This document shows positions 36,586-45,306 of a stretch of 64,000 nt of DNA, piece by piece; within the stretch, counting starts at the first letter, position 1; each line of letters starts with the position of its first letter. Source of the stretch: Pseudooceanicola marinus (GTDB lineage Bacteria; Pseudomonadota; Alphaproteobacteria; Rhodobacterales; Rhodobacteraceae); NCBI RefSeq assembly GCF_020177265.1, contig NZ_JAIVMC010000003.1, forward strand, positions 434,001 to 498,000, in the 5' to 3' direction. The notes below the pieces were generated by a model. The model saw only the letters and a program-made list of their open reading frames with translations, was not told where the DNA came from and searched no databases. A program made the position numbers and the translations under genes.

Positions 36586-37605
36586 CTATTCTGACCCAGG
36601 GTCAATTCGGAGCAGGGCGTCGTCCGAGGCCCCGTCGCGGCGCGGCGAGCGGTTGGTGGTGATCGCCAGGATCTGACCGTCGCGCAGGGCGATGTCGCGG
36701 GTCCGCTGGCCAAGGTCATGGGCCTCGCTGACCGTGCCGTCGGGCATGATACGCAGGATCCCCTGGGTCCGCAGACCCGCCAGAAGCAGATGCCCCTCCG
36801 CCCAGGCCAGCCCGGAAGGCGCCCAGGTGCTGCGGCCCGAATGGGCCAGGGGCGGGATCATGCCGTCAGCGGTTTCATCCCCTTGAACCAGCGGCCAGCC
36901 GTAGTTGCCGCCCGGCACGATCCGGTTCACTTCGTCGTGACCAGACTGGCCGTGTTCGGCGGCATAGAGCTGTCCGTCGTCATCCCAGGCCAGACCCTGC
37001 GGGTTGCGGTGGCCCAGCGAATAGACCGGCGAGCCGGGGAACGGGTTGTCGTCCGGCACCGCACCCTCGGGCGTTAGGCGCAGGATCTTGCCCGCCAGGC
37101 TGTCCATGTCCTGCGGCCGGGCGCGGTTCTCGGTCCAGCCGGTGGTGACATAAAGCATCCCGTCCGGACCAAAGCCCAGGCGCCCGCCATTGTAGAGCGG
37201 ATGGCCCGGGATGCCGTCCAGCAGGACGCGCGTCTCGCGCCAGACCTCGCCGTCCAGCGCGATCTCGAGCACCCGGTTCTGCCGGGCCTCCGGGCTGCCG
37301 ACATGCTGGTAGACCACGGCGCGGCGGGTCTCAGTGAAATCGGGGCGCAGGGCGAGGCCCAGAAGGCCACCGCCGCGGTCGTTGAGGGTGGGCACGGAGG
37401 TCTCCACCGGCATGCGGCTGAAGGTGGTCCCATCGAAGAGGCCAAGGGTGCCGGCCTTCTCAGTGATGTAGATGTCATCGCCCGCGGTCGCGATCGACCA
37501 GGGATAATCCAGCCCGTCCAGAACGGTTTCGCTGGCCTGCGGGGAGGCTGGCAGCAGCAAGGCCGCTGCCAGCGCCGCCAGCCCGAGGGGCTTAGTCGGC
37601 TGCAT
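36586..37605 (-). CDS. Exported PQQ-dependent-type sugar dehydrogenase (GSDH fold)
   Basis: 339 residues with a signal peptide ending SPQAS. Glucose/sorbosone dehydrogenase beta-propeller motifs: LDYPWSIATAGDDIYITEKAG, GGGLLGLALRPDF, NGGRLGFGPDGMLYVTTG, SLGHRNPQGLAWD and EHGQSGHDEVNRI. The usual GD after the TTG motif reads GW. PQQ dependence follows from the family only; no pqq genes are in view. It overlaps the stop of the exported cupin gene by 14 bp, so the two are co-translated. Confidence 0.88.
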   Translation of the reverse strand: MQPTKPLGLAALAAALLLPASPQASETVLDGLDYPWSIATAGDDIYITEKAGTLGLFDGTTFSRMPVETSVPTLNDRGGGLLGLALRPDFTETRRAVVYQHVGSPEARQNRVLEIALDGEVWRETRVLLDGIPGHPLYNGGRLGFGPDGMLYVTTGWTENRARPQDMDSLAGKILRLTPEGAVPDDNPFPGSPVYSLGHRNPQGLAWDDDGQLYAAEHGQSGHDEVNRIVPGGNYGWPLVQGDETADGMIPPLAHSGRSTWAPSGLAWAEGHLLLAGLRTQGILRIMPDGTVSEAHDLGQRTRDIALRDGQILAITTNRSPRRDGASDDALLRIDPGSE

Positions 37606-38038
37606 ATTCTTCGTCCGTGACCAGCTCACCCCAGTTCACGCCCTTCTGGACGGCGTAGTGGGTGACGGAGGTCTCATCGGTGGCGCCGTGCCAGTGATCG
37701 ACCCCCGGCGGGGCCCAGACCACATCGCCGGCACGCATGATCTGTTTCGGCTGACCGCGTTCCTGCACCCAGCCGGTGCCCTTGGTGACGATCAGCATCT
37801 GGCCTTCGTCATGGGTGTGCCAGGCGGACCGGGCGCCGGGCAGGAAGGTCACTTCGCCGATGCTGACGTCGCCGATCTCAGGCGGGACCACCGGGGCGAC
37901 ATAGGCCGTGCCGGCGAAGGTGTCCGAGCTGCCGATCTGGCCGGGGCGATCTTCGGCGCGGGTGATCTCCAGTGATTGTGCCGAGGCGGCGGCCGGGGCG
38001 GCCAGTGCCAGGGCAAGGGCGAGGGGGGCGAGTTTCAT
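37592..38038 (-). CDS. Exported cupin-domain protein
   Basis: 148 residues, with signal peptide ending AASAQS. Cupin motifs are [20 protein letters not shown] and [16 protein letters not shown]. It is paralogous to the cytoplasmic cupin at 33600. AAGGAGACGACC precedes the ATG. First gene of the minus-strand operon (cupin, GSDH, LysR, CMD and on). Likely metal-binding; the substrate is unknown. Confidence 0.9.
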   Translation of the reverse strand: MKLAPLALALALAAPAAASAQSLEITRAEDRPGQIGSSDTFAGTAYVAPVVPPEIGDVSIGEVTFLPGARSAWHTHDEGQMLIVTKGTGWVQERGQPKQIMRAGDVVWAPPGVDHWHGATDETSVTHYAVQKGVNWGELVTDEEYAAD

Positions 38039-38153
38039 GGTCGTCTCCTTCATGTGGGGGACCCCGTGGTCCCGACCCGGGGGATCCGGGCCTGTGGGAC
38101 AGCAGATAGGATAGAGGGGCTATCGGTTAATGCCGCATGCGCCGGACACATCC

Positions 38154-38258
38154 ATGAGCGACCCTCATCAGTTCGTGCGCGTATGCGGGGCGCAAGGGAA
38201 CCCGCCATCGCAGAATGATCGACATAGCGGCGGCAGGCGATTGATGAGTGCGCCTCAT
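38154..38258. promoter_or_regulatory. Two LysR-type operators in the divergent region 38039-38338
   Basis: ATGAG-CGACC-CTCAT (38154-38168) and ATGAG-TGCGC-CTCAT (38244-38258) are identical dyads with a 5-bp spacer and match the LysR T-N11-A rule. Centres are 90 bp apart, between the exported cupin operon (-) and the cyclophilin-like gene (+). One regulator could control both directions, most simply the LysR at 35610. Confidence 0.65.
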
Positions 38259-38338
38259 GAGTGGCAGTTCCGGCCCGGCTCTTCCCCTTGCCGCGATCCC
38301 GGCTAGATGCTGTCCTGTCCGAAGAGGAGACCGCCGGG

Positions 38339-38791
38339 ATGATGCGCCGTGGCTTCATTGCCTTGCTGGCAGCGGCCAGCCTTCTGCAGGTGATCCCGGG
38401 GGGCCCTGCCATTGCCCAAACTGCGAAAGAGGGTGCCATGACCAAGATCACGATCACCGTGGGCGACGATGTTCTGACCGCGACGCTGGATGACAGTGCT
38501 GCCGGCCGCGATTTCGTCGCCATGATGCCCATGGACCTGGAACTCAGCGACTTCCACGGCATTGAGAAGGTGGCTGATCTGCCGCGCAAGCTGGACACCA
38601 CCGGTGCCCCGGCCAGCTACAAGCCCGAAACCGGGGACATCACGCTTTACGCGCCCTGGGGCAACCTGGCGATCTTCTACAAGCCCTTCCAGTCCTCGCG
38701 GGGGCTGGTCCGGCTGGGGGCCTTCGACGGCCCGCTGGACGCCTTGCTGCAGGATGGCAGCTACACCGCCCGCTTCGAACTGGCGGACTGA
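38339..38791 (+). CDS. Exported cyclophilin-like fold protein
   Basis: 150 residues. A signal peptide ([20 protein letters not shown]...AQ) precedes a single cyclophilin-like domain: [29 protein letters not shown] and [24 protein letters not shown]. Proteins of this type are not proven peptidyl-prolyl isomerases; the fold is shared with DUF369-like proteins. GAGGAG lies 8 nt before the first of two adjacent ATGs. It leads the plus-strand arm (cyclophilin-like, SDR, hydrolase). Confidence 0.85.
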   Translation: MMRRGFIALLAAASLLQVIPGGPAIAQTAKEGAMTKITITVGDDVLTATLDDSAAGRDFVAMMPMDLELSDFHGIEKVADLPRKLDTTGAPASYKPETGDITLYAPWGNLAIFYKPFQSSRGLVRLGAFDGPLDALLQDGSYTARFELAD

Positions 38792-38921
38792 CCCGCGCCG
38801 GGCGTCTGGCCCGGGAAATGACACTTCAAAACGCCCCGAGGCGCCGCCCATGCGTGCGGCTCAGGGCGTCCTGCGGCCCGCAGTAAGGCGTGGCCGCACC
38901 AAAGAGAAAGGACCAACCGAC

Positions 38922-39668
38922 ATGACCGACAACATCAACGGCAAAGTCATCGTGATCACCGGCGCCTCCAGCGGCATGGGCGAAGCGACCGCCCGCGACC
39001 TGGCGGCCAAGGGTGCCAAGGTCGTCCTGGGCGCCCGCCGTGCCGAGCGCCTGGAAAGCCTGGTCAAGGACATCGAGGGCCAGGGCGGCACCGCCCTGGC
39101 CGTCGCCACCGACGTGACCAAGCGCGAGGAGGTGCAGCGCCTTGTCGATACTGCCAAGGAAACCTATGGCCGCGTCGACGTCATCTTCAACAACGCGGGC
39201 CTGATGCCCCTGTCGATGCTGGCCAGCCAGAAGGTCGACGAATGGGAGCAGATGATCGACGTGAACCTGAAGGGCACGCTGTACGGCATCTCCGCCGTGC
39301 TGCCGATCTTCCAGGAACAGAAGTCGGGCCACGTGATCAACGTGTCCTCCGTCTACGGCCACAAGACCGTGCCCACGGGTGCCGTATACTGCGCCACGAA
39401 ACACGCCGTCCGCTCGCTGTCCGAGGGCCTGCGCCAGGAGGTGAAGGACTACAACGTGCGCGTCACCGTCATCTCGCCCGGTGCCGTGGATACCGAACTG
39501 ACCAGCCATATCACCGAGGAAGGCACCGGCGACACGGTGCGCGATTTCGTCAGCCAGATCGCCATCCCGGCCAGCACCATGGCCGACATGGTCTCCTTCG
39601 CCGTGTCGCAGCCTGAAAACGTGGACGTGAACGAGATCCTGTTCCGTCCCACCGTGCAGCCCGAGTGA
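38922..39668 (+). CDS. Short-chain dehydrogenase/reductase
   Basis: 248 residues, classical SDR. Cofactor motif [16 protein letters not shown] after strand 2 (favouring NADPH), NNAGLMPLS, and catalytic Ser and Tyr-x3-Lys in NVSSVYG...VYCATKHAV. Start at the ATG after AAAGAGAAAGGA. Related to YdfG/serine dehydrogenase-like SDRs that reduce small carbonyls. Expressed with the neighbouring hydrolase. Confidence 0.93.
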   Translation: MTDNINGKVIVITGASSGMGEATARDLAAKGAKVVLGARRAERLESLVKDIEGQGGTALAVATDVTKREEVQRLVDTAKETYGRVDVIFNNAGLMPLSMLASQKVDEWEQMIDVNLKGTLYGISAVLPIFQEQKSGHVINVSSVYGHKTVPTGAVYCATKHAVRSLSEGLRQEVKDYNVRVTVISPGAVDTELTSHITEEGTGDTVRDFVSQIAIPASTMADMVSFAVSQPENVDVNEILFRPTVQPE

Positions 39669-39773
39669 TACCGAACGGGCGCCGGGCCTCTCTCCCCCTT
39701 CGTGGCCGGCGCCCCTGGCACCCGCTTCCCTCTGGCGGCGGGTGCCGCAAATTTTCAGTGAAAGACCTCTCCC

Positions 39774-40721
39774 ATGAGCAAGAACAACTACATCTTCGAG
39801 CTGTCGGACAAGGTGACCCGCACCTCCGTCAGCTATACCACCCGCTATGGCATCGCCCTGGCCGCCGACCTCTACCGTCCCGCCGATTTCGACGAGACCA
39901 AGGAATACCCCGCGCTGATCGTCGGCGCCCCCTATGGCGGCGTGAAGGAACAGGGCCCCGGTATCTACGCCAATGAGATGGCGCAGCATGGCTATGTCGT
40001 GCTGACCTTCGATCCGGCCTACAACGGCTATTCCGAAGGCGAGCCGCGCCACCTCTCCTCGCCCGACCTCTTCGTCGAGGACTTCATGGCCGGCGTCGAC
40101 TTCCTGGGCACCCGCGTCTTTGTCGATCGGGATCGCATCGGCGCCATCGGCATCTGCGGCTCGGGCGGGTTCGCCCTGTCGGCGGCGCAGGTCGATCCGC
40201 GCATTCAGGCCGTGGCCACCGTGTCGATGTATGACATCGCCCGCATGCACAAGATGGGCATGAACGACAGCATGTCCGACGAGGACCGCGCCGGTTTCCT
40301 GAAAATGGTCGCAGACCAGCGCTATGCCGACTTCGAGGCCGTCGATCCGGCCCTGACCGATCGCGGCGCCCTGCTGGGCTGGGACGAGGACAGCCACCCC
40401 GTGGGCATTGAGTTCGGCGAATTCTACTCGCGTCCGCGCGGCTATCACCCCAACTCGATCACCCAGTTCACGGTGACCAGCGCCGCCAGCTGGATGAACT
40501 TCGGCCTGCTGGACAACCTGTCCTGGCTGAACGGTCGTCCGATCCTGCTGGTGATGGGTGAAAAGGCGCATTCGGCCTACTTCAGCGAAGACGTCTACGA
40601 GGCGGCGGCGGAGCCGAAAGAGCTCTACACCGTGCCGGGGGCCAACCACGTCGATCTGTATGACAAGACCAACCTTATCCCCTTCGAGAAGCTGAAAGGT
40701 TTCTTCGACGACGCGCTGTAA
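39774..40721 (+). CDS. Alpha/beta hydrolase with cysteine-type elbow
   Basis: 315 residues of the YcjY/dienelactone-hydrolase-like group. The nucleophile elbow is GICGSGGFAL, where Cys rather than Ser occupies the usual GxSxG nucleophile position. The catalytic His is in PGANHVDLY and an Asp lies in the preceding strand region. The N-terminal beta stretch reads YTTRYGIALAADLYRPADF. A terminator follows at 40771. Substrate unknown. Confidence 0.88.
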   Translation: MSKNNYIFELSDKVTRTSVSYTTRYGIALAADLYRPADFDETKEYPALIVGAPYGGVKEQGPGIYANEMAQHGYVVLTFDPAYNGYSEGEPRHLSSPDLFVEDFMAGVDFLGTRVFVDRDRIGAIGICGSGGFALSAAQVDPRIQAVATVSMYDIARMHKMGMNDSMSDEDRAGFLKMVADQRYADFEAVDPALTDRGALLGWDEDSHPVGIEFGEFYSRPRGYHPNSITQFTVTSAASWMNFGLLDNLSWLNGRPILLVMGEKAHSAYFSEDVYEAAAEPKELYTVPGANHVDLYDKTNLIPFEKLKGFFDDAL

Positions 40722-40770
40722 GCGCCCCCTGTCAGGGTGAACGGCCCGGGCCTGATGCGCCCGGGAAAGG

Positions 40771-40800
40771 AAAGACCGGCGCCGGGCGCCGGTCTTTCGC
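40771..40800 (+). terminator. Terminator of the SDR-hydrolase operon
   Basis: AAAGACCGGCGC-CGG-GCGCCGGTCTTT is a perfect 12-bp hairpin ending in TTT, 50 bp after the hydrolase stop. No gene is visible from 40801 to the aldehyde dehydrogenase stop at 41063. Confidence 0.85.
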
Positions 40801-41062
40801 GTTCCGGCCAGGCCGACCGGGAGTTCGGAGGCAGGGCGACCTGTCCGGGCGCGTCCGACCCGGGGCGGGGCCGGGCGCGCCGCGCATCGCCGGGAGGGGG
40901 GGCGATGCGCAATCCTGTGGCCGGACCCTCGCCCCTGGGACGAGGGCAGGGCCCGGCCTGATCGTCCCGCCGGTCTTGGATCGGGCCCGGACACCGGGGT
41001 TCGAGATGGAACGGCCACCCCGGTCTCCGGACCGCGCCAGCGGGACGACGCGGGCGCTGGCC

Positions 41063-42580
41063 TCAGAAAAAGCCCAGCTTGTTGGGGTTGTAGGACATCA
41101 GGATGTTCTTGGTCTGCTGGTAGTGATCCAGCATCATCTTGTGGTTCTCGCGCCCGATGCCCGACTGCTTGTAGCCACCGAAGGCCGCATGGGCAGGGTA
41201 GGCGTGGTAGTTGTTCACCCAGACCCGGCCCGCCTGGATGGCGCGGCCAACCCGGTAGCAGCGGCTGGCGTCGCGGGTCCAGACACCGGCGCCAAGGCCG
41301 TACATCGTGTCATTGGCGATCGCCAGCGCCTCTGCCTCGTCCTTGAAGGTACAGACCGAGACGACGGGCCCGAAGATTTCCTCCTGGAAGACCCGCATCT
41401 TGTTGTGGCCCTTCAGGATCGTCGGCTCGATGTAGTAGCCGCCATCCAGACCGTCGACTTGCGCGGCCTTGCCGCCGGTCAACACCTCGGCGCCTTCCTC
41501 GACCCCGATGGTCAGGTAGGACAGGATCTTTTCCTGCTGCTCGCGGCTGGCCTGGGCGCCCACCATGGTGTCCATGTCGCGCGGGTCGCCGCGCACGATG
41601 GCCTCGACCCGGGCGATGGCACGCTTGATGAACTCCTCATAGATGTCTTCCTGGATCAAAGCGCGGGACGGGCAGGTGCAGACCTCACCCTGGTTGAAGG
41701 CAAAGAGGACGAAGCCCTCGACCGCCTTGTCGAGGAAGGCATCATCCTCGGCCATGACATCGCTGAAGAAGATGTTGGGGGACTTGCCGCCCAGCTCCAG
41801 CGTCACCGGGATCAGGTTCTCGGTTGCGGCCTGCATGATCTTGCGCCCCGTCTCGGTCGAGCCGGTGAAGGCGATCTTGGCGATCCGCGGGGAGCTGGCC
41901 AGGGCCGCGCCCACCTCGCCGCCGAAGCCGTTGACGATGTTCAGAACGCCCGCGGGCAGCAGATCCTGGATCAGGTCCATCAGCACCATGATCGCGGCGG
42001 GCGTCTGTTCGGCGGGCTTCAGCACGATGCAGTTGCCGGCGGCCAGGGCGGGCGCCAGTTTCCACGCCGCCATCAGGATCGAGAAGTTCCACGGGATGAT
42101 CTGGCCGACGACGCCCAGGGGCTCATGGTAGTGGTAGGCCACGGTATCCGCGTCGATCTCGGACATGTTGCCTTCCTGGGCGCGCAGCACACCGGCGAAA
42201 TAGCGGAAGTGGTCCACGGCCAGGGGGATGTCGGCCAGGGTCGTCTCGCGGATCGGCTTGCCGTTGTCCCAGGTCTCGGCCCGGGCCAGCAGGTCCAGGT
42301 TCTCCTCCAGGCGGTCGGCGATCTTCAGCAGGGTGTTGGCGCGTTCGGTGGCCGAGGTGCGGCCCCAGGCATCCTTCGCCAGATGGGCGGCGTCCAGCGC
42401 CAGGTCCACGTCGGCCGCGCCGGAGCGGGCCACCTCGCAGACCACCTCGCCGGTGATCGGCGTGACGTTGTCGAAATATGTGCCGCTGACGGGGGCGGTG
42501 AATCGCCCGCCGATGAAGTTGTCATAGCGGCTCTGGAAGGGCGAGGTGCGGCTCAGGTCGGGTTGGCTCATCTCGTTCAT
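41063..42580 (-). CDS. Aldehyde dehydrogenase (AldA/ExaC type)
   Basis: 505 residues, full length. NAD-binding region [21 protein letters not shown] and [11 protein letters not shown], catalytic Glu in LELGGKSPN, catalytic Cys in [12 protein letters not shown] (two Cys, as in acetaldehyde dehydrogenases of the AcoD/ExaC group), and [10 protein letters not shown]. It probably oxidises acetaldehyde or other short aldehydes to acids. The upstream divergent-style dyad and the GAF-Fis regulator gene 185 bp upstream on the same strand suggest specific induction. Confidence 0.94.
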   Translation of the reverse strand: MNEMSQPDLSRTSPFQSRYDNFIGGRFTAPVSGTYFDNVTPITGEVVCEVARSGAADVDLALDAAHLAKDAWGRTSATERANTLLKIADRLEENLDLLARAETWDNGKPIRETTLADIPLAVDHFRYFAGVLRAQEGNMSEIDADTVAYHYHEPLGVVGQIIPWNFSILMAAWKLAPALAAGNCIVLKPAEQTPAAIMVLMDLIQDLLPAGVLNIVNGFGGEVGAALASSPRIAKIAFTGSTETGRKIMQAATENLIPVTLELGGKSPNIFFSDVMAEDDAFLDKAVEGFVLFAFNQGEVCTCPSRALIQEDIYEEFIKRAIARVEAIVRGDPRDMDTMVGAQASREQQEKILSYLTIGVEEGAEVLTGGKAAQVDGLDGGYYIEPTILKGHNKMRVFQEEIFGPVVSVCTFKDEAEALAIANDTMYGLGAGVWTRDASRCYRVGRAIQAGRVWVNNYHAYPAHAAFGGYKQSGIGRENHKMMLDHYQQTKNILMSYNPNKLGFF

Positions 42581-42698
42581 GACAGGTCTCCTCCGTCTGT
42601 CGGAATTCCTCCGGCACCCTCCTCGGCGCCGGTGAAGGAGATCTGGCATTGTGGCGGCGGCGTTGTCAGCGGGGGCAGGGCGGCGGAGGGGGCAAAAC

Positions 42699-42716
42699 TG
42701 TCTCAGGGGTGAGACA
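42699..42716. promoter_or_regulatory. Operator-like dyad TGTCTCA-GGGG-TGAGACA
   Basis: A perfect 7-bp inverted repeat with a 4-bp spacer, 119 bp upstream of the aldehyde dehydrogenase start and just after the regulator gene. A matching half site TGAGACA (43816-43822), with partial CTCA partner, lies 100 bp upstream of the regulator's own start. Confidence 0.65.
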
Positions 42717-42765
42717 CCTTGCGGCGGGCGGCCATGCTGCAGCTGCGAAATGCGGGGCGGCGCGG

Positions 42766-43716
42766 TCAGTCTGCGCCGGAGATGCCCAGCCGTTTCATCC
42801 GGCGGTAGAGCGTCGCGCGCCCGATGCCGAGCGCGCGGGCCGCGGCCGAGACATTGCCGTTGGCGCGCGCCAGGGCCCGGGTCAGTGCGGCCTTCTCGGC
42901 CCCCGACAGCCCCTCGGAGGTTTCCCCAAGAACGTCGCGCAGCGGCACCGGGCGCAGGGCGCCCTGGCGCGCCAGGCCGCAGCCGATCCGCGCGCTGCGC
43001 GTGGCGCCCACGACCAGACCATCGCGATCCACCGCCAGCAGGGCGGTGCCGGCGCGGTCATCGCCGACCAGAACGATCTGGCGGTCGCTGTGGATGTCAC
43101 GGAAGAGGTCGATCTCGATCTTGCTGGCAATGCCGCTGACCATGGCGCCGATCAGCTGGTTGAACCCGTCGCTTTCGGCGCGGGGCGAGGACACGTCCAG
43201 CGCCGCGATCAGCGTGCCTTCGTGGTCGAAGACCGGCGCGTCGATGCAGCTCATGGCGATATTGCGCGCCAGGTAGTGCTGGTCGCGATGGATGATCAGG
43301 GGGCGTTTCTCGGTCAGGCAGGTACCGATGCCGTTGGTGCCCTGGGCCTCCTCGCTCCAGTCGCCGCCCGCGACCAGGCCGGAGCGGATGAAGTCGGCCT
43401 CGTCCGCCGCCCGTTGCCGCGCCCGCAGGATCAATCCGCGCGCATCGGTCATGAAGACGCCGTGGCCGCTTTGTCCGATGGTGGAAAACAGCTCGTCCAG
43501 GCGTGGGCTGGCGACATGCAGCAGCCGGCCCAGCACTTCCTCCTGTTCGGCCAGGCGCGCGGTATCGCGGTCCTGCGGCGGGGCGGCGGCCGGGTCCAGG
43601 CGGTGGTGGGCGAAGGACCGTTGCCAGGACGCGGCAAGACGGGAGCGCGCGGCGGAAGCGTCACAGCTGACGGTCCGCATCACGCGGGTCACATGGTCGT
43701 GGTCACGGCCGGTCAT
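42766..43716 (-). CDS. AcoR-like GAF-Fis regulator lacking the AAA+ domain
   Basis: 316 residues. N-terminal [11 protein letters not shown] and HHRLDP motifs are as in AcoR/acetoin regulators. A GAF domain spans about residues 55-200 ([45 protein letters not shown]). A short linker leads straight to a Fis HTH ([34 protein letters not shown]). The ~240-residue sigma-54-interacting AAA+ domain of AcoR is absent. It likely senses an aldehyde or alcohol-derived signal and controls the downstream aldehyde dehydrogenase through the TGTCTCA dyad. Confidence 0.9.
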   Translation of the reverse strand: MTGRDHDHVTRVMRTVSCDASAARSRLAASWQRSFAHHRLDPAAAPPQDRDTARLAEQEEVLGRLLHVASPRLDELFSTIGQSGHGVFMTDARGLILRARQRAADEADFIRSGLVAGGDWSEEAQGTNGIGTCLTEKRPLIIHRDQHYLARNIAMSCIDAPVFDHEGTLIAALDVSSPRAESDGFNQLIGAMVSGIASKIEIDLFRDIHSDRQIVLVGDDRAGTALLAVDRDGLVVGATRSARIGCGLARQGALRPVPLRDVLGETSEGLSGAEKAALTRALARANGNVSAAARALGIGRATLYRRMKRLGISGAD

Positions 43717-43858
43717 CGGGCGCCTCCTCCCTTCCTCCTGGGTGACCCGACCGTCGGCCGGGTGACCCGAGGTTAGAATATGACCGGGCCGATGCGGTCG
43801 AGGCAAGCCTCAGTTTGAGACAGCCGGGCAGGGCCGGGCGGGCCCGCTGGACAAGACG

Positions 43859-43886
43859 AAGGCGCCGCCCGGGGGGACGGCGCCTT
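43859..43886 (-). terminator. Stem-loop after the pentaheme cytochrome gene
   Basis: AAGGCGCCG and CGGCGCCTT form a 9-bp stem 24 bp past the stop; the following minus-strand sequence is CGTCTTG, a weak T-tract. Confidence 0.6.
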
Positions 43887-43909
43887 GCGTACGTGGTCAG
43901 GCCTGCGCT

Positions 43910-45082
43910 TCAGCGCAGGATGTTCAGGCTGTCGAAGTCGATGCTGTCGGTGGCGCCGGCCAGGTCCTCGATCGAGTCGTAGAGCAGTTCCAGCGCGTAA
44001 TGCGGATTGTGCGCGTAGATGCCCGGATCGGCGGTGACCAGCTTCCAGTTGTAGGCCGCTTTCAGCGAGCGCGGCGTCCAGGCGGCATAGTTGACACTGC
44101 TGCCGTCGACCTGGTCGGCCACCCCGTCGCCATTGGCGTCGGCGAAGAAGTAGGGGTAGTGCGGCTCAAAGACCAGCGCGGTGCCCGCGACCTCGCTGGT
44201 ATAGGTCACCAGCGTTTCCATCAGCAGCTGCGCATTGGCCTCGATGTCCGAATGGATGCCGACCGTCAGGTTGCCGGAGCCGTCATAGCTTTGCTTGCGG
44301 ATGCGGATCGCCTCCGAAGTTTCGGCATCGTGGCAGGTGGCGCAGGTCTCCACCTTCACCTCCAGGCTGTGCGGGTTGTGGCAGGACACGCAGGAAGCCA
44401 CCGGGCGGGCATGGAAGAAACGGCCCGAGTAGGTCTTGCCCGGGTAGTGATAGCCCGCGCCCCCGTAACCGCCCAGCCAGCTGGCGGCGGCGGTGGCGTA
44501 GTGCGGGTTCACGAAGCGCAGCTCTGCGTCGACGGTGTCATCGGGTTTCGAGGCGGTCGCATTTTCGACAGTCGCCCCGGCGGCGCGCCCCTGGTGACAG
44601 GTCATGCAGGCGGCTTCGACGCCGACGACGGGATGCACGACGCCCGACGGCAGGGTCAGTTCAGAGATCGAGGCGAGGCCGTCGTTGTGGCAGGTCTCGC
44701 AATCCACGACGCCACCGGCGGGAATGGGCGCTTCGGGCAGGCCAGGTTCGCTGCCATCCAGCCCGTGGAAGCTGCGGAAGCCCGCCCCGGCGTGACAGAC
44801 CGAACAGTTGGGCGGCACCGCGCCTTCGTCATCCCAATGCGTGAAGGCCTCGGCGGTGGCATCCGCATGGCCGCCCTTCAGCCAGGCGGTGATCGCGGCG
44901 GTGTTCTGTTCGCCCAGGGATTTCGGCTCGAACGGACCGGCGTCCGGCAACAGGAAGGGTGTGATCGCCTCCTCGCCGGAGGGGGCGGATGAGTCCTGTG
45001 CCTTTGCGCTCGGCGTTCCCGTCAGGAAACTGGCGAACAGCAGGGCGAGGACCGATGAAACGGTAATAATTTTCCCACGCAT
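43910..45082 (-). CDS. Exported pentaheme c-type cytochrome
   Basis: 390 residues. N-terminal MRGKIITVSSVLALLFASFLTG is a signal peptide or anchor ending near SAKAQ. Five CxxCH heme motifs in order: CSVCH, CETCH, CMTCH, CVSCH, CATCH, all in the first two thirds. The last ~120 residues lack cysteines and end with HNPHYALELLYDSIEDL, typical of multiheme proteins of the cytochrome c554/NapC-like assembly. It is periplasmic. Divergent from the Nqr operon with a shared 224-bp promoter region, which suggests co-regulation and electron exchange with it. It could alternatively serve an unrelated respiratory route. Confidence 0.9.
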   Translation of the reverse strand: MRGKIITVSSVLALLFASFLTGTPSAKAQDSSAPSGEEAITPFLLPDAGPFEPKSLGEQNTAAITAWLKGGHADATAEAFTHWDDEGAVPPNCSVCHAGAGFRSFHGLDGSEPGLPEAPIPAGGVVDCETCHNDGLASISELTLPSGVVHPVVGVEAACMTCHQGRAAGATVENATASKPDDTVDAELRFVNPHYATAAASWLGGYGGAGYHYPGKTYSGRFFHARPVASCVSCHNPHSLEVKVETCATCHDAETSEAIRIRKQSYDGSGNLTVGIHSDIEANAQLLMETLVTYTSEVAGTALVFEPHYPYFFADANGDGVADQVDGSSVNYAAWTPRSLKAAYNWKLVTADPGIYAHNPHYALELLYDSIEDLAGATDSIDFDSLNILR

Positions 45083-45306
45083 TGGTTTTTCCCGGCAGTT
45101 GGCTATCAATTGGGCTACGGGTCCGATGATACCTTGGGATAGCGTTCGAGCAATGACACGAACGTGAATGTGGCGAAAAAACTCTCATTCAAACATATGT
45201 TGCAAAAGCACTTTTTAATTATCGCGCGGAATTGTCAGGGTTTTGTGGACGTGGTGCTTAATTTGGCAGAAACCTGTTCCAAGGGTGAATGCAGGTAGGA
45301 GAGACA
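45083..45306. promoter_or_regulatory. Divergent promoter region, pentaheme cytochrome / nqr operon
   Basis: A 224-bp gap with AT-rich centre (about 45175-45230, ACATATGTTGCAAAAG and TTTTTAATTATC), unusual for this GC-rich segment and expected for back-to-back promoters. No clear FNR, ArcA-like or other named box was recognised. AGGAGAG before 45307 sets the nqrA start. Confidence 0.5.

Noticed and set aside
40721-41062. Small gene between the hydrolase and the aldehyde dehydrogenase
   Set aside because: Only the terminator and GC-rich sequence with no plausible frame.
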